Source: Minicystis rosea (lineage in GTDB: Bacteria; Myxococcota_A; Polyangia; Polyangiales; Polyangiaceae). Taken from it: a stretch of 64,000 nt of DNA. Positions 46,019 through 55,357 of this stretch are shown here, piece by piece (positions within the stretch are counted from its first letter, which is position 1; each line of letters begins with the position of its first letter). The stretch covers positions 9,594,377 to 9,658,376 of the forward strand of contig CP016211.1 of assembly GCA_001931535.1 (NCBI GenBank), in the 5' to 3' direction. A program made the position numbers and the translations under genes. The notes under the pieces were generated by a model that was given only the letters and a program-made list of their open reading frames with translations, was not told where the DNA came from and searched no databases.

Positions 46019-49000
46019 TTGACCGCTCGCGACGTGTGGAGGTGGACGGACGAACGCGGCGTCCAGCGGCTCGTATCGACCGACGAGCTGCGATCGGCGC
46101 TGGCCGGGAGCGTGTTACCGGCGTCGACGCTGGTGTGGCGCGAGGGCATGAAGGAATGGGCGCCCGCCTCGACGCTGCCGGAGCTGGCGAGCGCAGCCTT
46201 CGCCGCCGAGAAGGGCGACGGGACGAAGCGCGACGTCGCCGATGAAGACTCGTTCGATGCGCGCAGCACGCTCAAAGAGTCGCGACGGCCGACGCTGATC
46301 GGGCTGACGTCGCCGCCCGTGGAGCCGGGCACTGCCCCTCCCCTGCCCGTCGAGATGCCGGCCGTCGGCGCGCGGCCGCCGCGCCTTCCGGTGACGCAGA
46401 TTCCCCCCTTCGGCGCGCCCGTGGACGAGGTGCGCGCACCGGCAGCGCCGCGGCTCCCGGCGGCATCGGCGATCCCCGCGTCCAAGGCACCGGCGGTCAA
46501 GGCGCCACCGGTGGTCAAGGCGGCGCCGCCTCGCAAGCCGATGACGAGCGACATCGACGGCGAGTGGGCGACGACGACGCATTCGGACGAAGACGAGACG
46601 ATCCCGCGGCGAGCCCTCCCGAGCGAGCTCGCCGCAGCCGCCGCGGCGGCCGCGGCGCTGCGCACCGAACGCGCCAAGGCGCGCGTCGATGCGCAGGCCA
46701 AGCAACTGGATGCGCCGCGATCGGGCGCGGGTCCGCGAAGGAGCGACGCCACGGCGGGCCGCGATCGAACGCCTCCGGCACCCGCCGCTCCGAAGGCCGA
46801 CGCGGCGCGCGCGTTCGCGACGAAGGCACCGCAGCTCCCGCCGACCCGCGCGCGGGTCGCCGCCGCGAGCGCGAGCGGCGCATCGACGGCGGAGCCGACG
46901 GCAAAGACGCTCGCGAGCGAGCCGAAGCCGGCGCCGGAAGCGAGCTCCGGTGCACCGTCGAAGGACGCGGCTGCCAAGGCCGTGACGACGACGCTCGCCG
47001 GTGTCGGTGCGCCCAACGCCGGTGCGACGGGCGCCTCCGCGAGCGCGGCCGGCGTTGCACCGAAGGCGCCCGCGGTGCCGCCGCCGCGCCCCGCGTTCGC
47101 GAGCGGGCCGCTCGGGGTGCCGGTGAAGCCGGCGGCGCCGCCGATCTCCACGCCGGTGCGGATCAAGCCGCCTTCGCCGGGAAACCCGCAGGCGGAGCCG
47201 ACCGCAGCCGACGCGCGCACGGCGCCGGCGCATGCCACGACGCTGATGGGCGTGTCGGCCCCGACGCTGCCCTCCGATGGCAAGGGAGCGACGGAGGCTG
47301 CACGCGCACGGCCGAAGAGCGAGATCACCACGACGATGGTGAGCCCGACCGAGGGCATCGCCGAGGCCGAGGCCGCCGCGGCGAAATCAGCGGCTGCCGC
47401 GCCGATCGGCGCGCCCGAGAAGGGCGGCGCGAAAGCCGCCGCGATCGAGGACGTGCCCACCGTCGATGGGCTTTCGGTGGACATCGAGCCCATCGAGATC
47501 GAGCCGCAGGGCGCAGCGCAGGCGGCCGCAGCGCCGCAGGAGAGCAGCGCTGCGACGGCGCGCTCGAGCAACGAGCCTCTCGGCAGCGAGGCCGCGAAGC
47601 CGGCTCCCACTGCGGCCAGCGGGCCGTTGCCGGCGGTGGGTCGCGTGCCCGAGCCGGCGCGACCGCCGCCGCGGCGCGCTCCCCCGGTCGCAGAGCTCCC
47701 GTTACCGCCAGCATCGTCGTCCGCATCGCAAGCGGCGGCGCCCGTGAAGCCTGCGCCTTCCGTGCCGCCGAGCGCATCCACGTCGGTGCCGCCGAGCGCG
47801 TCCACGTCGGTGCCGCCTGCTGCGTCGGCCTCGGTGCCGCCGCGAGCGTCGACCTCGGTGCCGCCGAGCGCGTCCACGTCGGTGCCGCCGTCGGCGAGCG
47901 TGTCGCGACCGAGCCTGCCGATGCGCGCGCCGCGGCAGGGGATCGTGCCGGTGCCGGTGTCCTCGTTGCTGGGCGCGGGTGGCGTGCTCATCGGCATGGT
48001 GGTGGCGGCGTTCTTCGTGGGGCGAGCGTCGGCGGTGCAGGCGCCGCGGCTCCTGGCGAAGGCGGCGATGGGCACGGTCCCGGAGAAGGCGCGCGGCGCG
48101 CTGCCTCCGCCGCCCAAGCCGTGCTGGATGGTGAAGCAGCCGGCCATGTGGGCGCCGAAGGCCTCGAAGAACATTCCCTTCGAGGTCACGGCGACGCGGG
48201 GCGATGCGCTCGCCGTCGGGTACGCGCGCGACGCGAAGACGGCGGTCGGCATCGAGGTCACCCTCACCTCCGGCGACATTCAAGCGCGCTTCCAGGACAA
48301 GACCGACGATGACGTGGAGCGCATCGTCCCCACGCCCGCGGCCGACTTTCTCGTCACGCGCACGGGCACCGCGGGCGCGCTCAAATCGCCCGTGGAATAC
48401 GCAGGATCGACGCCGTTCACCGTCGGCGTCATCGACGGCTCCATCTCCATCGCGCCGACGCCGGCCGCCACGCCCTCACCGCTGTGGCCCGTGAGCGGCG
48501 ACGAAGGCATGGGCGCCGCCAGCGTGCACGAGGGCGGAGCGAGCGGCTTCCTGCTCACCTTCCGTCGCGCGGGCGGGGTGTGGGCCGGATGGATCAGCCC
48601 GAGCCGCAAGGCGATCGGTGAGCTCAGCAAGGTCGCCGGATCCGGCGGCGCCGTGGGCAAGCCCTCCGCAGGGTGGAATGGGCGCGAGATCGCGGTGATC
48701 TTCGCCGACCGACCCGAGGCGCACGGCCGCTACGAGATCCGCATCGGGCACGCGCCTTCCACCAAGGTGCCCGCGACCACGACCGTGCTGCCGCTGCCGC
48801 GCGGTGGGCCGGGCGGTGATGCCTTCGCGCCCGACATCGCCGGGCTGCCCGATGGGCGCTGGGTGATCATGTGGACCGAGGGCGCCGCCGGAAGCCGCGC
48901 CGTGCGCGCGCAGACGCTCAGCGCAGACTTCATCCCGCTCGGCGATCCCATCGCGCTCTCGCCGCCCGCGGGCAATTTCGGGCAGGGCGCGATCGGGATC

Positions 49001-49084
49001 ACGGGCGGGTACGCAGCGACGGTGTTCCTGTCCAAAGGCTCGTCGAACTTCGAGCTCTGGGGAGCAGTGCTGCAATGTCAGTAG
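46019..49084 (+). CDS. GYF_2-domain protein with long Ala/Pro-rich region and one membrane helix
   Basis: A 1021-residue protein starting at TTG 46019, which has AGAGGAAG about 7 bases upstream. Residues 1-55 look like a GYF_2 (DUF4339) domain: WRWTDERGVQRLVSTDEL and LVWREGMKEWAP. A very long disordered Ala/Pro/Lys region follows, including tandem STSVPPSA-like repeats near 585-630. A membrane helix lies near 649-672 (LLGAGGVLIGMVVAAFFVG), and a C-terminal domain of about 300 residues, with blocks such as GGPGGDAFAPDIAGLPDGRW, may be a beta-propeller. Function is unknown. It overlaps the next gene by 10 bases. Confidence 0.75.
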   Translation: MTARDVWRWTDERGVQRLVSTDELRSALAGSVLPASTLVWREGMKEWAPASTLPELASAAFAAEKGDGTKRDVADEDSFDARSTLKESRRPTLIGLTSPPVEPGTAPPLPVEMPAVGARPPRLPVTQIPPFGAPVDEVRAPAAPRLPAASAIPASKAPAVKAPPVVKAAPPRKPMTSDIDGEWATTTHSDEDETIPRRALPSELAAAAAAAAALRTERAKARVDAQAKQLDAPRSGAGPRRSDATAGRDRTPPAPAAPKADAARAFATKAPQLPPTRARVAAASASGASTAEPTAKTLASEPKPAPEASSGAPSKDAAAKAVTTTLAGVGAPNAGATGASASAAGVAPKAPAVPPPRPAFASGPLGVPVKPAAPPISTPVRIKPPSPGNPQAEPTAADARTAPAHATTLMGVSAPTLPSDGKGATEAARARPKSEITTTMVSPTEGIAEAEAAAAKSAAAAPIGAPEKGGAKAAAIEDVPTVDGLSVDIEPIEIEPQGAAQAAAAPQESSAATARSSNEPLGSEAAKPAPTAASGPLPAVGRVPEPARPPPRRAPPVAELPLPPASSSASQAAAPVKPAPSVPPSASTSVPPSASTSVPPAASASVPPRASTSVPPSASTSVPPSASVSRPSLPMRAPRQGIVPVPVSSLLGAGGVLIGMVVAAFFVGRASAVQAPRLLAKAAMGTVPEKARGALPPPPKPCWMVKQPAMWAPKASKNIPFEVTATRGDALAVGYARDAKTAVGIEVTLTSGDIQARFQDKTDDDVERIVPTPAADFLVTRTGTAGALKSPVEYAGSTPFTVGVIDGSISIAPTPAATPSPLWPVSGDEGMGAASVHEGGASGFLLTFRRAGGVWAGWISPSRKAIGELSKVAGSGGAVGKPSAGWNGREIAVIFADRPEAHGRYEIRIGHAPSTKVPATTTVLPLPRGGPGGDAFAPDIAGLPDGRWVIMWTEGAAGSRAVRAQTLSADFIPLGDPIALSPPAGNFGQGAIGITGGYAATVFLSKGSSNFELWGAVLQCQ

Positions 49085-49956
49085 CGCGATCTCTGCTTGC
49101 CGCGATCGCGCTCGCCTTCGCGGCGGGGTGCGGCGCGCCCTTGCCGTTCGTCGCGCGCGGCGAGGCGTTCACCACCGGTCAAGCCACGTACGACGAGTTC
49201 TTCACGGCCGTGCGCCAGCTGCGCAGCGAGGCGCTCGCCGCCGCCAACGACGAGGCCACTGCGCACGCGGGGCTCGTGAAAGCGCTCGGCTTGGAGGCCG
49301 CCACCAAGCGCGCGCTGGCCGTCGACGAGTCGGGCCTCCGCGCGAAGCGCTTTCAGGAGAAGGGCGTGCTGATTCATCTGGAGCTGACGCCCGACGCGCA
49401 GCTCCTCACCGCGCGCAACAAGGTCGATCTCGGCCCCGACGGCGAGACGCTCCTCCGCGCGATGGAAGACGCCGCGCGCACCGGGCTCGATCTGCGCAAG
49501 CGCTTCGTGGCCGTCGCCGCCCGCGCCGACGACTTGGAGAAGCGACGCGTCGAGCTGCGCGCCAAAGCGCCCTCCGATTTCCGCGAAGGGCCGCAGGCGA
49601 AGCGCGACGAGATCGTGGTCGAGCTCGACGCGGCGCAGGGCGTGCTCGCCGATGCGGCGGAGAAGGCGAACCGCGCTGCAGGCGCCGCGGCGCGCTTCGC
49701 GGTGGAGCTCGCGCAGGCCGTGGAGACGGGCGCCGAAGAAGCCGCGCGGCCGAAGGCCGGAAAGAGGCCGACGGTCACCCTCCAGCCGGTGTCGCCCGTG
49801 GCTTCGTCGCCGCCCGCGGCGCCCGCAGCGAAGCCCGCGGCGCCCGCAGCGAAGCCCGCCGCGGCTGCGCCTGCGCCCAAGCCGGCCGGCGCTGCGCCTG
49901 CGCCCGCCGCGCCGCCCCCGAAGAAGAAGGGCGGCGGGGACGACTTCGAGCCGTGA
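49075..49956 (+). CDS. Hypothetical lipoprotein with helical core and Ala/Pro tail
   Basis: A 293-residue predicted lipoprotein (lipobox AAGC, Cys19) whose body is rich in alpha-helix-forming Ala, Glu, Arg and Leu and may be a coiled coil (about 30-215). A tail of Pro/Ala/Lys repeats (KPAAPAA) follows, ending GGGDDFEP. The gene starts 10 bases inside the end of the GYF_2 gene, so they are co-transcribed; both products may sit in the same envelope complex. No family is recognised. Confidence 0.75.
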   Translation: MSVARSLLAAIALAFAAGCGAPLPFVARGEAFTTGQATYDEFFTAVRQLRSEALAAANDEATAHAGLVKALGLEAATKRALAVDESGLRAKRFQEKGVLIHLELTPDAQLLTARNKVDLGPDGETLLRAMEDAARTGLDLRKRFVAVAARADDLEKRRVELRAKAPSDFREGPQAKRDEIVVELDAAQGVLADAAEKANRAAGAAARFAVELAQAVETGAEEAARPKAGKRPTVTLQPVSPVASSPPAAPAAKPAAPAAKPAAAAPAPKPAGAAPAPAAPPPKKKGGGDDFEP

Positions 49957-50070
49957 GCGGATCGTCGTGAGGCGGCGTCCTCTGCCGAGTCGCGCGCGCG
50001 CCTCACGCGACGTGACGCGCGGTGAGCGGTGACGCCTCGCGCCCGCGCTCACCCTCGCGCGACGGCGCGC

Positions 50071-51453
50071 ATGCGCGCTCGTGCCATCGCGCGCATCCTG
50101 AGCATCGTCGCGACCATCACGGCGATCCCCGCCGCGGCGCGCGGCGACGAGCCGCCCGCCGCGAAGGCGGCGACCACCTCGATCGTCCTGCTCCCGACCG
50201 CGATCGCCGACGAGGGCAGCCGGAGCCCGACGCACGCCGGTGGGCTCGGCCGGCTCGCGCAGACGCTGGACGCGCTCCTCGCCGAGACCGCGCAGGATCT
50301 CGGGCTCGCGGTCGTCCCCCCGCCGCGCGGGCCGACGCGCCTCGGCGATCAAGATCTCGTTGCCCGCGCGCGCGACACGCACGGCCTCGTTCTGTTGCCG
50401 AGCCTGCGCGCGCTCGAGAGCGGCGACGTCGAGCTGCGCCTCGCGCTCGCGGGCCCCGATGGACGCGCGGTCGACGTCCTGCGCGAGCAGGTGAGCCGCG
50501 CCGATCTCTCCGTGCGCGCCGTCATCCTCCTGCGCAACCTCGTGCGTCGCCACGGTCGTCCCTCCGCGCGACCGCCGTCCGCCGCGCCCTCGGGCACACC
50601 GGTGACGACCTCGCTGCTGAAGAGCCCGGGCCGCATCAGCCTCATCGCCAACGCCACCGTCTTCGGCGGCCTCGTCGGCTATTCGATCCAGCGCGCCAGC
50701 GGCGCCAACGATCCGCGCCTGCTCTATCCGCTCGTCGTCGTGGGCGCCGGCATCGGCCTCGGGGCCTCGTTCCTGGCCTCGGGCGAGTGGGAGGTGAAGC
50801 CCGGCGACGCTTGGTATTGGGCCGCCGGTGCGTGGTGGCCGAGCGCCGCGGGGCACCTGATCTTTCAAGGGCGCTTCGCAGCGCATCGGCCCGACAGCGA
50901 GCGCTGGGTGTATGGCCTGCTCGGCGGAACCGCGGGCGTGACGCTCGCGAGCCTCGGCTTGGCGCTCCACTCGATGGAGGGCGGCAACGCGGTCATGGCA
51001 CACTCGGGCGGCGGCCTCGGCATGGCGTTCGGCGCGCTCGTCGAGATGGCTTCGCGTGGTGACGTGCGCCACACGCCCTTCGCCGGCATGGGCTACGGCG
51101 CCGGCCTCGGCTGGCTCGCGGCGGCCGCCGTGGCCACGCAGGTCGACGCCGACGCGCTGCGCGTGCTCGCCTTCGATCTCGGGGTCATCGTCGGCGGCCT
51201 CACCGGCGCCGCGGCCGGCAGCCCGCTGCTCCTCGGCGAGACGACCGAGGCCAAGCAGCGCGCGTGGGCCGGCATCACTGCGGGCTCGGCCCTCGCGGGC
51301 GGCGTCGTGTCGGCCATCGTCTTCCGGCCGCGGCGTCCGGCGAAGCTCGCGGATCTGCGCGGCCAGCCGCTGATCGGCGTGCTCGGCGAGAGCCGGCTGG
51401 GCACGCTGTCGGCCCCGATCCTCGGCGCGGGGTGGAGCGGCGTGCTGGAGTAG
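50071..51453 (+). CDS. Hypothetical Gly/Ala-rich protein with several hydrophobic segments
   Basis: A 460-residue protein with an N-terminal signal peptide (MRARAIARILSIVATITAI, cleavage near PAAARG). A soluble domain of about 150 residues follows, with SIVLLPTAIADEG and DTHGLVLLPSLRAL, similar in flavour to TolB-like or curli-assembly nucleotide-free domains. The C-terminal two-thirds carry repeated glycine-rich hydrophobic stretches that could be membrane helices. I prefer ATG 50071 because it gives a clean signal peptide; the frame is open to GTG 50029. Function is unknown. Confidence 0.65.
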   Translation: MRARAIARILSIVATITAIPAAARGDEPPAAKAATTSIVLLPTAIADEGSRSPTHAGGLGRLAQTLDALLAETAQDLGLAVVPPPRGPTRLGDQDLVARARDTHGLVLLPSLRALESGDVELRLALAGPDGRAVDVLREQVSRADLSVRAVILLRNLVRRHGRPSARPPSAAPSGTPVTTSLLKSPGRISLIANATVFGGLVGYSIQRASGANDPRLLYPLVVVGAGIGLGASFLASGEWEVKPGDAWYWAAGAWWPSAAGHLIFQGRFAAHRPDSERWVYGLLGGTAGVTLASLGLALHSMEGGNAVMAHSGGGLGMAFGALVEMASRGDVRHTPFAGMGYGAGLGWLAAAAVATQVDADALRVLAFDLGVIVGGLTGAAAGSPLLLGETTEAKQRAWAGITAGSALAGGVVSAIVFRPRRPAKLADLRGQPLIGVLGESRLGTLSAPILGAGWSGVLE

Positions 51454-51467
51454 GCTAGAAGCGGCGC

Positions 51468-52424
51468 GTGCGCATCCCCATCACCGACGCCGAAGCCGGC
51501 GCTCGCCTCGACAAGCTCCTCGTGCAGAAGGTCCCGGGCCTCGGCCGCGCGGGCGCCAAGCGCCTCTTCGCCGAGGGCCGCGTGCGCGTGTTCCCCGGCG
51601 GCGAAGGCCGCGGCCGCAAGGCCGACAAGGGTGACATCGCCACGGCCGCCGACGTCATCGAGATCGATCTCGACGCCGCCGCCCACGGCACCGCCGCCGT
51701 CGCCGATCCCGACACCCCGCTCGACGTCGTGCTGGAGACGCCGCACGTCATCGTGATCGACAAGCCCGCCGGCCAGCCCACCGCGCCGCTCGATCCCGGC
51801 GAGCGCGGCACCGTCGCCAACGCGCTGCTGGCGCGTTATCCGGAGATCGCCGGCATCGGCTTCTCCCCGCGCGAGCCCGGCCTCTGCCACCGCCTCGACA
51901 CGGGCACGAGCGGCCTCGTGCTCGCGGCCCGCACCAAGAGCGCCTTCGAGACGCTCACCCTCGCCCTCAAGGAAGGCCGGCTGGACAAGCGCTACCTCGT
52001 CATCTGCGCGGCCAAGGATCTGCCGGAGACGGGGACCATCGACATCCCGCTCGCGCCGCATCCCAAGGATCGCCGCCGCGTCTACCCGTGCGTGCACCCG
52101 CGCGACGTCGCCCGCTACGCGCCCCGCCCCGCCACGACGACCTACACGAAGCTGCGCGAGCAGGGCGACTGGGCGCTCGTGGAGGTGAAGGCGCCGAAGG
52201 CCGCGCGCCATCAGATCCGCGCGCACTTCGCGGCCATCGAGCACCCGCTCGTCGGCGACACGCTCTACGGCGGCCCGCCGCTGCCCGGCCAGCAGGAAGG
52301 CGACAAGGCGCGCCACGCCCTGCACGCGCACCACATCACCTGGAAGGGCGACGCCGAAGTGCCCGCCTTCACGGTCGAGTCACCGCTGCCGAACGATCTG
52401 GCCACGCTCCTCGGCGAGGGCTGA
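51468..52424 (+). CDS. RluA-family pseudouridine synthase
   Basis: A 318-residue second pseudouridine synthase. An S4-like N-terminus (ARLDKLLVQKVPGLGRAGAKR) precedes a catalytic domain with the aspartate motif CHRLDTGTSGLVL (Asp about 143), KRYLV, the RHQIRAHF block and HPLVGDTLYGG. The nucleophile motif is fully canonical, unlike the gene at 25908. The rRNA target is unknown. GTG start at 51468, 14 bases after the preceding gene. Confidence 0.92.
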   Translation: MRIPITDAEAGARLDKLLVQKVPGLGRAGAKRLFAEGRVRVFPGGEGRGRKADKGDIATAADVIEIDLDAAAHGTAAVADPDTPLDVVLETPHVIVIDKPAGQPTAPLDPGERGTVANALLARYPEIAGIGFSPREPGLCHRLDTGTSGLVLAARTKSAFETLTLALKEGRLDKRYLVICAAKDLPETGTIDIPLAPHPKDRRRVYPCVHPRDVARYAPRPATTTYTKLREQGDWALVEVKAPKAARHQIRAHFAAIEHPLVGDTLYGGPPLPGQQEGDKARHALHAHHITWKGDAEVPAFTVESPLPNDLATLLGEG

Positions 52425-52431
52425 TTCACAC

Positions 52432-52453
52432 GGCGGGGACTCGCGTCCCCGCC
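52432..52453 (+). terminator. Hairpin after the pseudouridine synthase gene
   Basis: GGCGGGGAC/GTCCCCGCC forms a perfect 9-bp stem with a TCGC loop, 7 bases after the stop. A second GC-rich stem, GTGGGGC/GCCCCAC, spans 52469-52505. Confidence 0.6.
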
Positions 52454-52644
52454 GCCCTGGTCTTCGTCGTGGGGCTTCGGGTCGGCTTCGCCGCCCTCCG
52501 CCCCACACCCCCGGCGGAGCCGTCGGGGCCCCACCACCCCGCGATCCACCCGCAATTTCCAGGGCGTTTCGTCGCTTCGGGCCTGGCGCTCGTCGCATCG
52601 AGAAACGCGATCACGGACAAAGTCAGCAGCCGTGTGAATGAGGC

Positions 52645-52683
52645 CTCTGCGGATCGTTGCCCATTTCGCAACGATCCGCAGAG
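52645..52683 (-). terminator. 16-bp stem hairpin after the zinc-ribbon gene
   Basis: CTCTGCGGATCGTTGC pairs perfectly with GCAACGATCCGCAGAG around a 7-base loop, 10 bases beyond the stop codon on the minus strand. It is one of the strongest stems in the window. Confidence 0.75.
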
Positions 52684-52693
52684 CGCTCGCTCC

Positions 52694-53752
52694 TCAATCC
52701 AACGACGCTCCACCGTCCAGCACATCGATCGCCAGCGCCGTGAGCGCCGCTGGATCCCGTGCGGCCATCGCCTTCACCGCAGCGACGATGCCTTCGTCGG
52801 AGGCGGGCTCCTCGGCGGAGAAGAGCCCGCGCAGGTACTCGCTGAAGTCGATGTCGCTGTGTCCGTCGCGAGCGAGCTCCAGCATGCGAATCACGATCTC
52901 CAGAGGCGCGGCCGTCCTCGGCTCGGACGGCGCGGCGACGCGGTAGGAGGTTTCGACGCTCGGCGCTGGAGCCCGATCGCTCGCGAGGACGGCGTCGAGG
53001 TGCGTGCGGAAGAGGCGCTCGAACGCGAGCGATGGAGCGCCGCCGCGCGCGCGCACCCAGATCTTCTTGCGCACGGGTGACACCTGCTCCGGCCTCTGGC
53101 CGATCCAGTAGCGACGCGGCTCGCCGAGGAGGAGCTCGATCTCGCCGCGCGCCGCCATCCCGAGGATGGCCGCCGTCGCGACGGCGTGCTCGAAGTCGGT
53201 GGCGTGCGCGTGCTCGGTCTCGCCCCGCGCGATGAGCGGCGCGCACAGGGCGCTCGGGTTCGCGGCCCAAGCGCTCGCCGACGTCAGCGACGCCGCGCCG
53301 GGGATGCCGGCGACGTCGATGGGGCGAAGGCCGTAGCTCATGCCGAACGCCTTCCAAACGCGGCCGCCGAGCTGGAAGAGCTCGCCGAAGACCCGCTCGT
53401 CGGCCGACTCGAAGCGATGCGCGCGAATGAAGAGCGTGTAACCGCCGGCCCAGAACAGGATGCCCGACGCGAACAGCAGGATCGCGCTCATGCCGAGCTT
53501 CACGAGGGACGATCCATCGAACGACGGCGCGAGGAAGGCGGAGCGGCCGATGGCGAGCGCGAGCGCGCTCACGCCGAGGCCCACGACGGTGACGACGATG
53601 ACGAGGCCGGCCCGCTGCCCGGGCTTGTAGCTCTCCATCGATTGCCAGCGAACCTCCGGCGGAGGCTCGCCGCAGGCCGCGCACGCCGAGGCGTCGTCCT
53701 CCCCCGGCGCGCGCCGCCGACCACAGAGCAAACACAGACCCGGTCGGTGCAT
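52694..53752 (-). CDS. Zinc-ribbon membrane protein of unknown function
   Basis: A 352-residue protein with an N-terminal zinc ribbon (CLLCG and CAACG) and two membrane helices (about 50-72 and 88-110, LVIVVTVVGLGVSALALAIG then MSAILLFASGILFWAGGY). A cytosolic domain of about 240 residues follows. The rest contains RRYWIGQRPEQVSPVRKKI and an acidic C-terminal helix bundle. No family is recognised. The ATG at 53752 places the ribbon at the very N-terminus; an upstream extension looks unrelated. Confidence 0.75.
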   Translation of the reverse strand: MHRPGLCLLCGRRRAPGEDDASACAACGEPPPEVRWQSMESYKPGQRAGLVIVVTVVGLGVSALALAIGRSAFLAPSFDGSSLVKLGMSAILLFASGILFWAGGYTLFIRAHRFESADERVFGELFQLGGRVWKAFGMSYGLRPIDVAGIPGAASLTSASAWAANPSALCAPLIARGETEHAHATDFEHAVATAAILGMAARGEIELLLGEPRRYWIGQRPEQVSPVRKKIWVRARGGAPSLAFERLFRTHLDAVLASDRAPAPSVETSYRVAAPSEPRTAAPLEIVIRMLELARDGHSDIDFSEYLRGLFSAEEPASDEGIVAAVKAMAARDPAALTALAIDVLDGGASLD

Positions 53753-54041
53753 CGCGCCGCGAGCATGGCCGAGGTCGCCACACGACTCAACCGCATGGGC
53801 AGCGACGTGAGCGCCCTGACCTGCGAGCATCGCGTGCGTCGATCATGCGAGCGCGCCGCTCATCGGCGCGGGCGGCACGGCCACGAAGCGCGGAGCGCCA
53901 CGAGGCCGAGGCGCGCGCCGCGTCGAGACGACGGCGAGCGTGCGCGCGACACGGAAGGCCGATGGATCGACGCGGTCAGCGCGCGACGGATCCGGCCTCG
54001 CGTGGCGAGCCGCGCGAGGCGCACGGCGGCCGCGGGATCGA

Positions 54042-54983
54042 CTACTCGAGCCATTTGCCCGCGAGACAGGTGACGTCCTTCGGTCCGACGAAGAACCCGA
54101 AGCCGAGGCACATCTCCTGCGGGAACGGGACCGACTCCGCGCCCGGGTTGTTCCACGCGCAGTGCGTGCGAATCGTGTCCCCGGCGTAGAGCATGAAAGG
54201 CTTCGCCGGCGGGAAGGTCGAGAAGTGGGGATCGAGCGCCCACTCGGAATTCCAAACGCCGTCGTTGCGGAGCACCTCGGTCCCGCCGGCGGCGCGATCC
54301 ACCTCGGTGTAGATCGACACGCCGAGCGCGTGCATGTGGTTCGCCCAAGCGATCAGGCCGATGTCGCTCTGGAGCTTGCACGACACGTCGAGCGAGCTCT
54401 CGGCGTCGGGCGGGAGGGAGATCATGGTCTCGAGCGAGATGAACCGGCCCGCGGGCTGACGCTCCGGCGTGGGCACCGAGAGCTTCACGTCGACGAAGCC
54501 GCGCACGGTCAGAGGCTTCGCCGACGGGTTCTTGTAGTGCACGTTGGCGATGAGGCTCCGGCCCTTGCTCAAGCGAAACGCCACGCCCGCGGGGAGCTTC
54601 AGCCGGCCCGGGCTCTGCTCGCCGATCCCGCCGCAGAAGCGCAGGCCGAGGGTGACCTGATCTTCGTCCTGCGAAGGCTGTTGGGTCCCGACGGCCTGCG
54701 TGTCGGGCGTGCCGTAGAGGAGGAAGCGTTGCAGGTGATCCGAGGTCTCGCCGCGCACGTCGAGGATGTCCACGTCCGCGTCCATCGGCGCCGAGAGCCA
54801 CTCGTTGAGGATCTTCTCCTCGCCCGGCGCGAGCGTCGTCTCCTGGGCCACGAAGCGCGTGTAGCCCTCGGGCACCGGGCCCCTGGGATCAACGTCCCGG
54901 AGCGATTCGATGTCGAGCGTGCCGCCCTTCGCGCACCCGCCGGCGGCCAGACAGATCACGAGCACGAACGGCAAGCGTTTCAT
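54042..54983 (-). CDS. Copper type II monooxygenase-like lipoprotein
   Basis: A 313-residue predicted lipoprotein (lipobox AGGC, Cys17 from ATG 54983). It resembles the PHM/DBH-type copper monooxygenase fold, with SDHLQRF and NVHYKN in the first domain. The second domain has NHMHALG (the His-x-His copper ligands) and THCAWNN with the methionine of QEMCLGF. The lone-domain proteins with both copper sites usually hydroxylate peptide or small-molecule C-H bonds. The first CuH His-His-Met motif is not obvious, so activity is uncertain. GGAGG lies 9 bases before the ATG. Confidence 0.75.
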   Translation of the reverse strand: MKRLPFVLVICLAAGGCAKGGTLDIESLRDVDPRGPVPEGYTRFVAQETTLAPGEEKILNEWLSAPMDADVDILDVRGETSDHLQRFLLYGTPDTQAVGTQQPSQDEDQVTLGLRFCGGIGEQSPGRLKLPAGVAFRLSKGRSLIANVHYKNPSAKPLTVRGFVDVKLSVPTPERQPAGRFISLETMISLPPDAESSLDVSCKLQSDIGLIAWANHMHALGVSIYTEVDRAAGGTEVLRNDGVWNSEWALDPHFSTFPPAKPFMLYAGDTIRTHCAWNNPGAESVPFPQEMCLGFGFFVGPKDVTCLAGKWLE

Positions 54984-55101
54984 CTCCACGCCCCTCCCCG
55001 CGCCGCGAATCTCGCCGGCGCACGCAGGGTTTGGCGCCCGATGTGGGATGGGTCAAAGCAGGCGCGCGCAGAAAGGCTCGTCGGGTCGCGACCGACGACG
55101 C
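54984..55101. other. Upstream region of the copper-monooxygenase-like gene
   Basis: Contains the ribosome-binding site GGAGG and presumably the promoter, which I could not identify, between the lipoprotein gene and the CGTTCCGGTC repeat tract. Confidence 0.3.
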
Positions 55102-55357
55102 GCCGTTCCGGTCGCGAGATCGAGCGCGATCAGAAGGCTCTCCTACGCGCGCGCCGTTCCGGTCACGCGACGGCGATGCGCGGGCGCGATCCACGTTCGC
55201 GCGGCGCCGTTCCGGTCACGCGATCGACACGCATCGTCGTTCGCCGCGCGCACGCCGAGCGCGCGAGGCTCTTCGACGCGCGCTCGACGTTCCGGTCATG
55301 CGATCGACGTCTCCGTGTGCTCGGTCACCGCGCGAAGACGGCGCGACGTTCCGGTCA
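55102..55357 (-). repeat. Five interspersed copies of a CGTTCCGGTC element after the kinase gene
   Basis: GCGCCGTTCCGGTCACGCGA is found at 55151-55170 and 55204-55223. Close variants occur at 55102-55113 (core only), 55286-55303 and 55345-55357. Spacing is about 45-80 bases, not a fixed tandem period. Copies 3 and 4 are also followed by CGATCGAC. The last copy contains the kinase stop codon (TCA at 55355-55357 on the plus strand), so the array may have arisen by copying the 3' end of that gene. Confidence 0.85.

Noticed and set aside
52469..52505. Dispersed repeat shared with 12834-12857
   Set aside because: Two copies with 21 of 24 matching bases are too few and too short to call a family from this window.
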